From NCBI GenBank assembly GCA_937907605.1, contig CALCYI010000002.1, positions 80,230 to 144,229 on the forward strand: a stretch of 64,000 nucleotides of DNA, written 5' to 3'. Within the stretch, counting starts at the first letter, position 1, and every line of letters starts with the position of its first letter. The notes beneath the pieces are model-generated. The model did no database searches, had not been told where the DNA came from, and saw only the letters and a list, made by a program, of their open reading frames with translations. Below are positions 51,113-60,789 of this stretch, piece after piece. A program made the position numbers and the translations under genes. Origin of the DNA: an uncultured Clostridia bacterium. Lineage in GTDB: Bacteria > Bacillota > Clostridia > Oscillospirales > Acutalibacteraceae.

Positions 51113-51922
51113 TCATAAGGAAAGAATATTAGGATTTATTACCGCGCTGCACCTTTCGTCCTTCATTTCCCCTGACAGCGCAACGTACGCGTTTTCAAGC
51201 TCCCTGTCGCCCGAGGGCGTTTTTATTACTATCCTGTCGGGTCTGAACGCCGTTAAGTAAGTGCTTGAGCTTACCGTCGCGGCGGGTATAAGCCTCACGG
51301 TTTTTTCAGAAAAAACGGGCTTAACCTTTTCCTCGTCGGCAACAATTACGGGAGAATCCGAAAACGGCTCTCTCAGTCTGTTTCCCGTATCGGTTAGCGC
51401 GAGGAGATTAACGGTTTTACCGCCGTTTATAATCTTCATTGAATAGACCTCTCCCTTCTCAAGCCGCTTATTATACAGCCTTACGATAAGGCAGGAGAGA
51501 AGATAAGATATGAACGCGCACAGCAGAAGTCCCCTTGCGCTGATATCAAAATACACCGTGCCGTTATTCAGGGCGATGAGCGGAGTTTTGAAAATAAGGT
51601 ATATTCCAGAAATAACGCCGAGGAAAACGAAGCTTGAAAAGAAAAATATATATGAAGCAGTAATAAAGCTTTTAAGCCGCTTAAAACCGAAGGCGATAAA
51701 AACTATAACGAACGCGGACAAAAATTTTGACAAAAAGGATACCCAGCGCGGAATATCAGCTAAAATAATCATTGAATACGCTCCGCCGAAGGCTGAGGCA
51801 AGGACAAGCCTTACCGTCTTTATTTCACGCTTTGAGAGCCTTGCGGTAACCGAGAGCAGAAGAAGCGTAATAAAAAAATTAATTATAAACAGAATATCGG
51901 CATAAATAACAATAAAAAACAC
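51113..51922 (-). CDS. spoIIGA: Sigma-E processing peptidase SpoIIGA
   Basis: A 269-residue aspartic-type membrane protease that removes the pro-region of sigma-E. Five hydrophobic helices span residues 1-150 (VIYADILFIINFFITLLLL at the start). The protease half has the active-site LLALTDTGNRL (D-T-G) and later DRIVIKTPSG. The start is a GTG at 51922; no ATG exists nearby and the start lies in the T-tract of the lepA terminator. Gene order spoIIGA-sigE is the standard one. Confidence 0.94.
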   Translation of the reverse strand: MFFIVIYADILFIINFFITLLLLSVTARLSKREIKTVRLVLASAFGGAYSMIILADIPRWVSFLSKFLSAFVIVFIAFGFKRLKSFITASYIFFFSSFVFLGVISGIYLIFKTPLIALNNGTVYFDISARGLLLCAFISYLLSCLIVRLYNKRLEKGEVYSMKIINGGKTVNLLALTDTGNRLREPFSDSPVIVADEEKVKPVFSEKTVRLIPAATVSSSTYLTAFRPDRIVIKTPSGDRELENAYVALSGEMKDERCSAVINPNILSL

Positions 51923-51966
51923 CCCCGACTGAGATTATTATAATCTATTTCAAGGGTGTTTTTTGT
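51915..51966 (-). terminator. lepA terminator overlapping the spoIIG promoter
   Basis: AACACCC / GGGTGTT outer stem with an inner AGATTAT-T-ATAATCT palindrome, then TTTTTTATT on the minus strand. It ends the lepA transcript and at the same time spans the spoIIGA promoter and start codon. Confidence 0.75.
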
Positions 51967-51970
51967 CAAA
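51937..51970 (-). promoter_or_regulatory. spoIIG-type promoter with 0A-like box
   Basis: Minus strand: TTGACA (51969-51964), a 21-nt spacer, TATAAT (51942-51937). An unusually wide spacer (22 bp in B. subtilis) is the known mark of the Spo0A-activated spoIIG promoter. On the plus strand TTTGTCAAA (51962-51970) matches the 0A-box form TTTGTCRAA and overlaps the -35. Confidence 0.6.
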
Positions 51971-51989
51971 TATAAAATGCTTAAAAAAT

Positions 51990-53810
51990 TTAATCGTCAT
52001 CGTCCGAGGAAAGCTTGAGCACGGCAAGGAACGCCTCCTGCGGAACCTCAACCGAGCCGAACTGGCGCATACGCTTTTTGCCCTCCTTCTGCTTTTCAAG
52101 GAGCTTTTTCTTACGCGTAACGTCACCGCCGTAGCACTTTGCAAGCACGTCCTTGCGCAGCGCCTTTACGGTCTCCCTCGCTATTACCTTTCCGCCGATT
52201 GCAACCTGAATAGGTATTTCAAACAGGTGGCGCGGAATGTACTTTTTAAGCTGCTCGGCAATACGCCTTGCGCGCTGATAGGCTTTTTCGCGGTGAATGA
52301 TGAACGAGAGAGCGTCGATAACGTCGCCGTTTAAAAGCACGTCAACCTTGACAAGCTCGCTTCTTCTGTACTCCTTAAGCTCGTAGTCAAAGGAGGCGTA
52401 GCCCCTCGTCCTCGACTTAAGCGCGTCGAAGAAATCGTAAATAATTTCGTTAAGCGGAAGCTCGTAGTGAATATCAACTCTGTCAGGGGTTATATAATCC
52501 ATCGTCCTGAAAATACCGCGCTTTTCCTGGCACATATCCATTACAGTACCGACAAACTCACTCGGCACGTAGATATGCGCGTCCGCAAACGGCTCCTCGC
52601 AGTAGTCAATATACGCGGGGTCGGGGTAATTGGTCGGGTTGTCAATTTCAACCATAGTGCCGTCGGTTAGATGAATCTTGTATACAACGCTCGGAACGGT
52701 TGCGATAAGGTCAAGATTGTATTCCCTGTCCAGCCTTTCCTGTATAATCTCAAGGTGCAGAAGACCTAAAAAGCCGCAGCGGAAGCCGAAGCCGAGAGCG
52801 CTCGACGTTTCAGGCTCATAGGAGAGCGAGGCATCGTTTAGCTGGAGCTTTTCAAGCGCGTCGCGCAGGGACTCATAGTCCGCGCCGTCTGCGGGATAGA
52901 TGCCGCAGAACACCATCGGATTTACCTTGCGGTAACCCGGGAGAGGCTCGCTCGCTTCGTTGGGCAGGGTGGTAATCGTATCGCCGACATGCGCGTCGCC
53001 GAGCGTTTTGATAGAGCCCGTAATGTACCCTACCTCGCCCGCGGTAAGCTCCTCAGCCTTTTCCATATAGGTCGCCCTCATATAACCTACCTCGACGACG
53101 TTGAAGGTTGCGCCAGTGGACATAATCTTCATCGTGTCGCCCGCTTTAATTTTACCGTCCTTAATCCTTACGTAGACTATAACTCCGCGGTAGGAATCGT
53201 AAACGGAATCGAAGATAAGCGCCTTAAGAGGTTTATTATCGTCGCCCTCGGGCGGCTCAATTTCGTTCACGATATACTCGAGCACGGACTCGACGTTTTC
53301 GCCCGTTTTGGCGGAAATCCTCGGCGCGTCCATACAGGGTATGCCGATAACCTCCTCGACCTCCTCGGCGGCTCTGTCGGGGTCGGCTGCGATAAGGTCA
53401 ATCTTATTGATAACGGGAAGCACCTCAAGGTCGTGATCAAGCGCAAGATAGGTATTTGCAAGCGTCTGCGCCTCAACGCCCTGGGAGGCGTCGACTATAA
53501 GCAGAGCGCCCTCGCACGCGGCAAGGCTCCTTGATACCTCGTAGTTAAAGTCGACGTGACCCGGGGTATCAATGAGATTAAAAATATATTCCTCGCCATC
53601 CTTCGCCTTATAATTCAGCTTGACGGCGTGCGCTTTAATCGTTATTCCCCTTTCCCTTTCAAGCTCCATATCGTCGAGTATCTGCTCCTGCATATCACGC
53701 TCGGAAACGGAGCTCGTGAGCTCTAAAAGCCTGTCGGCAAGGGTGGACTTGCCGTGGTCGATATGGGCTATTATGGAAAAGTTCCTTATGTTTTTCTTGT
53801 TTACAGACAA
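51990..53810 (-). CDS. lepA: Elongation factor 4 (LepA)
   Basis: A translational GTPase of 606 residues, the usual LepA length, which acts on stalled or mis-translocated ribosomes. G1 [14 protein letters not shown] (about 15-28), switch region [13 protein letters not shown]3 DTPGHVDF, G4 NKIDL. The LepA-specific C-terminal domain is visible ([22 protein letters not shown]). It ends with a terminator shared with the spoIIG promoter. Confidence 0.97.
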   Translation of the reverse strand: MSVNKKNIRNFSIIAHIDHGKSTLADRLLELTSSVSERDMQEQILDDMELERERGITIKAHAVKLNYKAKDGEEYIFNLIDTPGHVDFNYEVSRSLAACEGALLIVDASQGVEAQTLANTYLALDHDLEVLPVINKIDLIAADPDRAAEEVEEVIGIPCMDAPRISAKTGENVESVLEYIVNEIEPPEGDDNKPLKALIFDSVYDSYRGVIVYVRIKDGKIKAGDTMKIMSTGATFNVVEVGYMRATYMEKAEELTAGEVGYITGSIKTLGDAHVGDTITTLPNEASEPLPGYRKVNPMVFCGIYPADGADYESLRDALEKLQLNDASLSYEPETSSALGFGFRCGFLGLLHLEIIQERLDREYNLDLIATVPSVVYKIHLTDGTMVEIDNPTNYPDPAYIDYCEEPFADAHIYVPSEFVGTVMDMCQEKRGIFRTMDYITPDRVDIHYELPLNEIIYDFFDALKSRTRGYASFDYELKEYRRSELVKVDVLLNGDVIDALSFIIHREKAYQRARRIAEQLKKYIPRHLFEIPIQVAIGGKVIARETVKALRKDVLAKCYGGDVTRKKKLLEKQKEGKKRMRQFGSVEVPQEAFLAVLKLSSDDDD

Positions 53811-53828
53811 TACGATATCCTCCGATAT

Positions 53829-54905
53829 CTACTTTTTCAGTTTGGTAATCTCTTTTTCAATATTTTTCCTGCCGTACTTAGCTCTCAAAAGCAGGCGTTT
53901 AATATAATAAAACGGCAACAAATACGGCCTTTTTTCCAATACGGGAAAACTCCATATCATAAACTGCTTACCGGGAAAAATACGCTTAACAAAATACCTG
54001 AGCTTTCCCTCTTTCATGTCGGGGCGAAAGCTTTCGTGTTCTCTTATAATAACCTCTCTGCCGAAAATAACATTAAGAAGCTTCTGCTCAGCGGCGTTTG
54101 CGTCCTTGCCTTCAAACAGGCAATCGCAAAGTCCCGTAACGGCGCTGTGAAAATCCTCAAGGTTTAATTCCTTTAAAGCGGTATTTATATAGTTTGTATC
54201 ATATTCCACATTCTTCCTTAGTACAAAATCATCGCACAAAACGCGAAGAGTACAGCCGCCGTATAAATAGTGTTTATATGAATGTGCAAGGGAATAAAGA
54301 TAGTTATCCTCCTTGTTAATCAGCCAGCGATGCGAATTATCAAAACGTGAGGCGCGTTCCCAGACGTTTAGCGGAAAGCTGAAATACGGGTCGGGATTAA
54401 ACAGCTTCCTGTGAAACTCCATGGTCACGGGATACTTAATAAAATCGTCCGAGGACTCCGATACAGCGTCTAAATGAAATCCGTGTTTCTTCATTATCTT
54501 CAGCAAATCGTCTCGTCTTGATTCGTCGTACAGAATATCGTTATCACCCATCTGGCGCATTGAGGTTTTAGGATAATACGCTCTCACTACAAGTCCTTTT
54601 AAGAACATGTAGTTAATGCCGTGCTCATCAAGCTCGCTGCACAGCATATTTCTTTCATTATCCACCATAATAGTCTTCTGCAAATCGGAAAGCTGATGGT
54701 TTTTCCACGCCCTCAGTTCAGCTTCGGATAAAAATCTGCCCTCGCTGAGAACGGGAAGTACCAAGCTGTAAACCTGCTGCTTATCAGCAAGCTTAAGCAG
54801 AGCGCCCATATCAACGTCCGTCGGATAAGGCGCATTTTTACTATTCAGCGCACAATCCACCAATGCCAGAAGATACTGTTCCTCTTTCGTTTTCGTTATT
54901 ACCAT
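53829..54905 (-). CDS. Nucleotidyltransferase-like protein (NTP_transf_5)
   Basis: A 358-residue protein with the layout of the uncharacterised nucleotidyltransferase family PF14907: an N-terminal helical region, then YMFLKGLVVRAYYP and MRQMGDNDILYD with the paired Asp (D-N-D), then VTMEFHRKLFNPD and LYSLAHSYKHYL. Members are often beside PqqD-like genes in peptide-modification or polysaccharide clusters. Here it follows a PqqD-like gene by 3 nt. Confidence 0.75.
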   Translation of the reverse strand: MVITKTKEEQYLLALVDCALNSKNAPYPTDVDMGALLKLADKQQVYSLVLPVLSEGRFLSEAELRAWKNHQLSDLQKTIMVDNERNMLCSELDEHGINYMFLKGLVVRAYYPKTSMRQMGDNDILYDESRRDDLLKIMKKHGFHLDAVSESSDDFIKYPVTMEFHRKLFNPDPYFSFPLNVWERASRFDNSHRWLINKEDNYLYSLAHSYKHYLYGGCTLRVLCDDFVLRKNVEYDTNYINTALKELNLEDFHSAVTGLCDCLFEGKDANAAEQKLLNVIFGREVIIREHESFRPDMKEGKLRYFVKRIFPGKQFMIWSFPVLEKRPYLLPFYYIKRLLLRAKYGRKNIEKEITKLKK

Positions 54906-54908
54906 AAA

Positions 54909-55172
54909 TTACTCCAGAATTCCGAGTTCTTTCATTTTATCAAGTATTTCCTTAACGTCCGCTCTGATAACCTCTTTGGGAGCGTCATACTTTTCAAAAA
55001 GAGTGTCAACAATACTGTCCTCAGTCTGCTCCTTTTGAAGCAGCTCGAAGATATAATTAGCAGTATTGTTGTTATTAATTATACCGTTAAGCTTCTTTGA
55101 AAGCTTGCCCGTCGCTATTGCGAAATCCTTGCCGTCAATATGACCGAGCACAATGTCCTTTTTAAGTTTCAT
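54909..55172 (-). CDS. PqqD-like peptide-binding protein, 87 aa
   Basis: A small winged-helix-like PqqD (RRE) protein: GKDFAIATGKLSKKLNGII, NYIFELLQKEQTEDSIVDTL and VKEILDKMKELGIL follow the family pattern. PqqD domains bind leader peptides of ribosomal peptides and present them to a maturase. No radical-SAM enzyme or precursor peptide is seen in this window, so the partner is unclear. It is coupled to the FAD enzyme (4 nt) and to the nucleotidyltransferase (3 nt). Confidence 0.72.
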   Translation of the reverse strand: MKLKKDIVLGHIDGKDFAIATGKLSKKLNGIINNNNTANYIFELLQKEQTEDSIVDTLFEKYDAPKEVIRADVKEILDKMKELGILE

Positions 55173-55176
55173 ATTA

Positions 55177-56562
55177 TCATTCTCCTGTTTTTTCGAGTAT
55201 CTGTCTTGCTACATAAACGCCGCTTGCAGAGGCGTGGGAGAGCGAATGAGTAACGCCCGAGCCGTCGCCGATTACATAAAGTCCCTTATGCACGGTTTCA
55301 AGATTGCTGTCAAGTTCAACCTCCATATTATAAAACTTAACCTCAACGCCATACAGCAGAGTGTCCGCGTTGGCGGTACCCGGCGCAATTTTATCAAGGG
55401 CGTAAATCATCTCTATAATACCGTCGAGAATACGCTTAGGAAGCACGAGCGAAAGGTCGCCCGGAGTTGCAGCAAGAGTGGGCTCAACCAAGCCCTCCTG
55501 AATACGCTTTGGCGTACTTCTTCTGCCCGAAACCAAGTCGCCGAAACGCTGAACGATAACGCCGCCGCCAAGCATATTTGAAAGCCTTGCAATGCTTTCG
55601 CCGTAGCCGTTGCTGTCCTTAAACGGCTCGGAAAAATGCTTTGCAACAAGAAGAGCGAAATTTGTGTTTTCCGTCTGCTTTTCGGGGTCTTCAAAGCTGT
55701 GACCGTTCACGGTAACGATACCGTTCGTGTTCTCGTTAACCACGCTTCCCTTCGGGTTCATACAGAAGGTGCGCACCTGGTCCTCGTAATTATGGGTTCT
55801 GTATACAATTTTGCTTTCGTAAAGCTCGTCGGTAAGGTGGCTGAAAATAACCGCGGGGAGTTCAACCCTTACGCCGATATCAACGCGGTTTGAAAGGGTA
55901 CTGATACCGAGGCTTTCGCACACGCTCTCCATCCACTTGCTCCCCGACCTGCCGACCGAAACGATACAGTCCTTACAGGTATAGCTTTCGTTCTTTGTGC
56001 TCACGCGGTAGCCGCCGTCAAGCTTTTCGATAGTGTCAATATGGGTGTTAAAAAACCAGTCCGCCTTGTCCTTTAGCTCTGAGAAAAGGTTTTCGAGCAC
56101 GACATAGTTAATATCCGTACCGAGATGACGTACTGAAGCGTCAAGGAGATGAAGCTGATTCTGCATACAAATCTTCTTAAAGCTGCTTCCCGCCGTGGAA
56201 TAAAGTTTACACTTTTCGCCGCCGTGAGTGATATTAATACCGTCAACATACTCCATAAGCTCGGTAGCCTTTTTCTTTCCGATATACTCGTAAAGCGTAC
56301 CGCCGAAGTCGTTAGTGATATTATACTTACCGTCCGAGAACGCACCCGCGCCGCCAAAGCCGCTCATAATAGCGCAGGTTTTGCAGTTAATACAGGACTT
56401 AACCTTGTCGCCGTCTATGGGACATTTACGCTTTGAAAGCTCGTTGCCTGCTTCAAATACCGCTATTTTTAGTTTATCATTCTTCGTCGTAAGCTCATAC
56501 GCGGAGTATATACCGCCGGGACCTGCGCCGATAATTATTACGTCATAATCAAATTTTGCCAT
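55177..56562 (-). CDS. FAD-dependent oxidoreductase, 461 aa
   Basis: An NAD(P)/FAD oxidoreductase with the dinucleotide motif IIGAGPGGIYSAYEL (about 10-24) and a closing FAD motif YVIGDGSGVTHSLSHASASG. A Cys-rich insert KRKCPIDGDKVKSCINCKTC (about 44-63) may hold an iron-sulfur cluster or a zinc. This is the form often annotated in Clostridia as an uncharacterised FAD-dependent dehydrogenase. It begins at the stop of the DUF2130 gene (1-nt overlap). Confidence 0.82.
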   Translation of the reverse strand: MAKFDYDVIIIGAGPGGIYSAYELTTKNDKLKIAVFEAGNELSKRKCPIDGDKVKSCINCKTCAIMSGFGGAGAFSDGKYNITNDFGGTLYEYIGKKKATELMEYVDGINITHGGEKCKLYSTAGSSFKKICMQNQLHLLDASVRHLGTDINYVVLENLFSELKDKADWFFNTHIDTIEKLDGGYRVSTKNESYTCKDCIVSVGRSGSKWMESVCESLGISTLSNRVDIGVRVELPAVIFSHLTDELYESKIVYRTHNYEDQVRTFCMNPKGSVVNENTNGIVTVNGHSFEDPEKQTENTNFALLVAKHFSEPFKDSNGYGESIARLSNMLGGGVIVQRFGDLVSGRRSTPKRIQEGLVEPTLAATPGDLSLVLPKRILDGIIEMIYALDKIAPGTANADTLLYGVEVKFYNMEVELDSNLETVHKGLYVIGDGSGVTHSLSHASASGVYVARQILEKTGE

Positions 56563-57656
56563 TATTCTACCTCAGTATTCTTAAGTTCTTGAAATTTTGC
56601 CTGCATAGTCGGATTGTTTTTGGTCAGCCTTTTTACCGATAAGTCCTCAGCCTTATTATTAGCAAGCCTGAGATTGTTTTCGGATTTTGTAAGGCTGTCC
56701 TTAATCTTCTGGAGGTGGTCTATCGACTTGTCAATTTCGTCGATAGCGTTCTTGAACTGCCTGCTTGCAAGCTCATAATTCCTTGCAAAGCCCTGCTTGA
56801 AAGCCTCAATATTCTCCTCAAAATGAGTAATATCTATGTTCTGGTTTCTCACTGTCATAAGCTGCTGCTTATATTCGAGCGAGTTCATAGCCGCGTTTCT
56901 GAGCACCGTAATCATCGGGATAAAAAACTGCGGTCTGATTACGTACATCTTATCGTATTTATACGACACGTCCACGATTCCCGAATTATACAGCTCGCTG
57001 TCAGCCTCAAGCATTGATACGAGCACCGCGTATTCGCAGTTCTTCTCGTTTCTGTCCTTGTCAAGCTCCTTGAAGAAATCGGCGTTCTTGTGCTTGGTCA
57101 CCGTCGTGTCCATCTCGTTTTTCATCTCGAACATAACGGAGATTATCTCCACGCCGTTTTCGTCGTATTCGCGATAAATATAGTCGCCCTTCGAGCCCGA
57201 GCGCGCGTCGTTGTCCTTTTCAAAATACGCGTTCGGGAAAGCGGTTGCGCGGAGCTTGTTGAACTCGTTTTCGCAGTGTACCTCAAGGCTTTCGCCTATC
57301 ATTTTGGTCGACTGCCTCGTTTTGAAATCCTTATAGTAATCAATAAGCTCCTGCTTTTCCTTAAGCTTGCCCTCATAGCTTTCCTTAAGGAGCAGCTCCT
57401 GATGCTTATACTTCTCGTCTATTCCCTTAATTTCGGCTTCAAGCCTTATTTTTTCATTCTCTTTTCGGCTCAGCTCTTTATCCTTTTCAGCCAGCGCCTC
57501 TTTTACGGCAAGACGCTTTTCCCTTTCGAGCAGGGCAACGCGCTCCCTGAGCTCGTTTTCAAATTCAGCGGTTCGCACCTGCCTCAGTATCTCTGCGTAG
57601 CCGCTTTCGTCAACCTGAAAGACCTCGCCGCATTTCGGACATTTTATCTCTGCCAT
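56562..57656 (-). CDS. DUF2130 protein with zinc ribbon and coiled coil
   Basis: A 364-residue protein. It starts with a short zinc-ribbon half, [18 protein letters not shown] coiled coil of Glu/Lys/Leu heptads spans about 25-115. The DUF2130 core follows: [52 protein letters not shown]...D...E-M-K is reminiscent of a PD-(D/E)XK-type nuclease fold. Function is unknown. Located inside the leftward cluster. Confidence 0.8.
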   Translation of the reverse strand: MAEIKCPKCGEVFQVDESGYAEILRQVRTAEFENELRERVALLEREKRLAVKEALAEKDKELSRKENEKIRLEAEIKGIDEKYKHQELLLKESYEGKLKEKQELIDYYKDFKTRQSTKMIGESLEVHCENEFNKLRATAFPNAYFEKDNDARSGSKGDYIYREYDENGVEIISVMFEMKNEMDTTVTKHKNADFFKELDKDRNEKNCEYAVLVSMLEADSELYNSGIVDVSYKYDKMYVIRPQFFIPMITVLRNAAMNSLEYKQQLMTVRNQNIDITHFEENIEAFKQGFARNYELASRQFKNAIDEIDKSIDHLQKIKDSLTKSENNLRLANNKAEDLSVKRLTKNNPTMQAKFQELKNTEVE

Positions 57657-57660
57657 TGTA

Positions 57661-58497
57661 TCACCTGAATAGCTTTCTCTTTTTAACGGTTTCGCCGCTT
57701 TGAGCGAAACGGTTTTTATCCTCTGAAAAATTCTTAATATAGTCTATCTTGTTTTCGACCGAGCCCGAGGAAAGCGCTTCGTCGATTTTAAGAAACGGGA
57801 TATTCTCGTTGCTCTTGTATTTAAAGATATGTTTCCTGCTTGAGTATTCCATGCTCTTTTCGGTTTTCTCTTCGTCAAAGGCGTGAACGCAGGCGTTATC
57901 CCAGAAAATTCCGTCTGAAATTTTCTTTGCGGGATTTCCGCCCCAGGACTCATTAGACGGAATATGCTTACCCGAAACGAGCGCCATAGCGCCGATTATG
58001 CTACCCGACGAAATCTGAGTTCCCTTAAGGAGCATAGCGCCCTGTCCTATCCAGATGTGGTCGCCGATAAAGACGCTCTTTGAAGGGTTAATACGCTTCA
58101 TAGTTTTTACGCTGTATATAAGATGCGGGTCGGCGGTACGAAGCCACACGCCGAACGAAATAAGATTTCCGCTTCCGATAAAGGCGTGCTTGCGTTCCGA
58201 AAGAATAATGTGCATAGCGCCGTTAAAATAATTATTCTTACCGAAAAACAGTACCGAATCCCTGTAAAGCGTTGCGTCAAGCATATATGCGTGGCTGTTT
58301 TTTGAAAGATAGATAAGGCAGCCGTCGCCGTTAAACTTAAGATTACTCGAGGAAAGAGTAACCCCCTCCTCGCAGAAAAGGACGTTATTTCTCCCCGTAA
58401 AGCTTATCTGGGAATTATTAAAAGTTATATTCTCCCCGCCGATAATCTTATTATCGGTAATGTTTTTTATATCCTCATTGGTCTTAATAATCTGCAT
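57661..58497 (-). CDS. Left-handed beta-helix acyltransferase
   Basis: A 278-residue acyltransferase of the hexapeptide-repeat class. After repeats in the first half ([20 protein letters not shown]) come [35 protein letters not shown] and WGGNPAKKI, which is the catalytic end of sugar O-acetyltransferases such as WcaF. There is no membrane segment. The start has no strong ribosome binding site. It leads the cluster, 4 nt ahead of DUF2130. Confidence 0.78.
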   Translation of the reverse strand: MQIIKTNEDIKNITDNKIIGGENITFNNSQISFTGRNNVLFCEEGVTLSSSNLKFNGDGCLIYLSKNSHAYMLDATLYRDSVLFFGKNNYFNGAMHIILSERKHAFIGSGNLISFGVWLRTADPHLIYSVKTMKRINPSKSVFIGDHIWIGQGAMLLKGTQISSGSIIGAMALVSGKHIPSNESWGGNPAKKISDGIFWDNACVHAFDEEKTEKSMEYSSRKHIFKYKSNENIPFLKIDEALSSGSVENKIDYIKNFSEDKNRFAQSGETVKKRKLFR

Positions 58498-58680
58498 AAT
58501 AATTACCTGAAATTCAGCATTACATAAACTACCATTGTAATTATAGCAACTATTAATTCAAATTACAACTACAAAATAATATATAAATTAAACGCTACAT
58601 ATTATCTGCCTGTATATATTTACATATGGCATTAAAAAGCGGGCGACCAATGGTCGCCCCTACGAATTTGTAAATGTTTT
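58498..58680. repeat. Intergenic region with a REP-like unit
   Basis: AT-rich spacer of 183 bp. GCGGGCGACCAATGGTCGCCCC (58639-58660), a variant of the units at 48188 and 50277, lies 21 nt before the end of the CHAP gene and may end its transcript. Confidence 0.65.
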
Positions 58681-60441
58681 CTATTTAACCTTTATCGTTA
58701 CGGTTACGGTCTTTGTTGCGGCTTTGTAGGTTGCATTTCCCGCAGCCGTTATCTTAACGGCTATTTTGTAGGTGCCTTTTTTAAGTCCCTTCTTAACGAT
58801 AATCTTACCTGCGCTCGACACGGTAATATTTTTATTACCGCTTGCTTTAGTATATGTCACCTTACCCTGTGCCTTGTTTACAGTAAAGGCGTTTTTCTGT
58901 GATACGGTCTGATTTTTCTTTTTGAGGTTTTTGTACTTACTCGTTGCCGTTTTACCGCTTACTGTCAGCGTGTTGACATATTTTGCGCATTTGGCAATTG
59001 TCTGCGTCTTCTTTGCGCCGCATACAGTACAGGTATATGTCTTAACTCCTGTTGCAGTTGGAGTAGCTTTCTTCGTTACCTTGCCGGTATCCCATTTATG
59101 ACCATTTGTAGCTACCTCTTTTGGTTCAACAAGCACCTTGTTACATACGGAACAATGACTGCCCTCGGTTTTTCCCGCTGATGTGCAGGTGGCTGCAATA
59201 GCTTTGTCGGTTACTGTAGTATGTCCTTTTGCTTTTAAGGCTTCTAACTTTGTTTCGCCGCATACGGTACAGGTGTATGTTTTTATACCAAATGCTGTAC
59301 AAGTCGCTGCTTTTGTAACCTTTCCGCTGTTCCATTTGTGGTTGTGAACATTTGTTAAAGGTATGGCTACACTTGTTGCATTCCCTATTTTATCATATGC
59401 GTAAATATGGGTCATATAGTTTCCTGTTTCGTTATTGTGTTCCGAGGAATTAACCCTGAAGGTTGCAGTGTTACCCGTTATTGTTCCTTTGACTTTACTG
59501 TCGCTCCACCATTCTGACGCTATATCATCCTGTCCGTTTTTAGCCGTCCAAGTCGGGAACTGGACTTTTGACACACCCATTTCAGACGTTGATTTAACTG
59601 TGCAGGTTACAGTATAGCCTGATGAAGAAACGTTCGAAACCTTAACGTTGCTTATAGAAGGTCCTTCATCAGGGAAATCATAACTGATTCTTGACGAAGT
59701 TACGTTGCCCGCATTATCAGTCGCATACATATCAATAACGTAACTACCTTTTTCGTTATTGTGTTCAGAGAAATACACATGTATCCAGTGATACCCGTTG
59801 CCGTCAGTGTGGTTTCCTGTATACCACACCAAATCGTCCTGACCATTATTCCAGGGCGTCCATACTGCGTATTTTACTGAACTGATACCGCTTGGGTCAG
59901 TTATATGAGCATATACGGTGAATCTTCCGTCCGTGAACTCGCAAACTTTAAAATCATCAAAAGACGGACCAGTAGTATCATTGTTTCCGATGTAAATAAA
60001 TCCTAAATCGGGCCAATATCGTCCTCTTTTTACAGTTCGACTGCATATGCCATGATTGTTGCCAGACCAGTTTGAACCACCTTCAACAATGTTTATTGAT
60101 CCATCGCTGTTAACACTGGTAACATATGCAACATGACCATATGAAGGACTGTTTGTGTAAGACCAACAGGCGATAGAGTTTGCTTTTGGTTCAGAGCCTT
60201 TTGAATATCCTGCTGCAGAATACCAACTACCTGCATTTCCCCAAGAGGGAAGACTTAGAGACAACCGCTCATTAGCTTGCTTCCACGCATACCATGTACA
60301 AGCTATTTGATAATCTGATGCACTATTGTAATAATTATACTGAGGATATGGATTTCCTGCTGCGTTTACACGGGTATTAAAACCAATTGTAATGCTCAAC
60401 AGTATAACTGCCGAAAGCACAATGCTCATTACTCTTTTCAT
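58681..60441 (-). CDS. Secreted CHAP-domain protein with GBS-Bsp-like repeats
   Basis: A 586-residue exported cell-wall-type protein. Signal peptide (1-28, ending VNAAGNPY). CHAP amidase/endopeptidase domain at about 35-155 with Cys in IACTWYAWKQ and His in SYGHVAYVTS. Two repeats of the GBS_Bsp-like type follow (VKYAVWTPWNNGQDDLVWYT, VQFPTWTAKNGQDDIASEWW). After these come three AATCT...TYTCTVCG repeats as in the large protein at 28708, and a Lys-rich Ig-like tail. Predicted to cut peptidoglycan outside the cell. Confidence 0.88.
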   Translation of the reverse strand: MKRVMSIVLSAVILLSITIGFNTRVNAAGNPYPQYNYYNSASDYQIACTWYAWKQANERLSLSLPSWGNAGSWYSAAGYSKGSEPKANSIACWSYTNSPSYGHVAYVTSVNSDGSINIVEGGSNWSGNNHGICSRTVKRGRYWPDLGFIYIGNNDTTGPSFDDFKVCEFTDGRFTVYAHITDPSGISSVKYAVWTPWNNGQDDLVWYTGNHTDGNGYHWIHVYFSEHNNEKGSYVIDMYATDNAGNVTSSRISYDFPDEGPSISNVKVSNVSSSGYTVTCTVKSTSEMGVSKVQFPTWTAKNGQDDIASEWWSDSKVKGTITGNTATFRVNSSEHNNETGNYMTHIYAYDKIGNATSVAIPLTNVHNHKWNSGKVTKAATCTAFGIKTYTCTVCGETKLEALKAKGHTTVTDKAIAATCTSAGKTEGSHCSVCNKVLVEPKEVATNGHKWDTGKVTKKATPTATGVKTYTCTVCGAKKTQTIAKCAKYVNTLTVSGKTATSKYKNLKKKNQTVSQKNAFTVNKAQGKVTYTKASGNKNITVSSAGKIIVKKGLKKGTYKIAVKITAAGNATYKAATKTVTVTIKVK

Positions 60442-60462
60442 ATTTTGCCTCCATAATTAAAA

Positions 60463-60483
60463 ATGCGCAGCATTGAGCTGCGC
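60463..60483 (-). other. Hairpin in the 5' leader of the CHAP gene
   Basis: GCGCAGC-ATTGA-GCTGCGC lies about 20 nt upstream of the CHAP start, before the long palindrome. Function unknown. Confidence 0.4.
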
Positions 60484-60505
60484 CAAAAACGCAATGCTCA
60501 AAGCT

Positions 60506-60626
60506 GCTACACTAATTGAACTATACCGAAAATCAAGCACGTCAAAACAGAGCATGCATTTTTATCAAAGGTGATAAAAATAGCGTGCATAATTTTCGGA
60601 AAAATATTCTTTTCAATTAATGTAGC
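60506..60626. repeat. 121-bp long imperfect palindrome
   Basis: Outer arms GCTACA-TAATTGAA / TTCAATTA-TGTAGC, middle arms CCGAAAAT / ATTTTCGG and a perfect inner hairpin GCATTTTTATCA-AAGG-TGATAAAAAT (with flanking GCATG/CGTGC). The whole could fold into one stem. It looks like a small non-coding mobile unit or a structured RNA. Confidence 0.65.
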
Positions 60627-60789
60627 AATTTCATTTTATCACTATAATTATAATAAGTCAAGTCTTATAAATAACCGTACGGGTCGGATATTATCCGTTC
60701 GTATATATTTGATATATTGAAAAAGCGGGCGACCAATGGTCGCCCCTACTACGAATTTGTAACTATTTGAGTTGACTCTTCCTCTCTTT
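60627..60789. repeat. Intergenic region with a REP-like unit
   Basis: Holds GCGGGCGACCAATGGTCGCCCC (60725-60746) followed by TACTACGAATTTGTAAC, the same unit as at 58639. Otherwise AT-rich with no gene. Confidence 0.65.
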
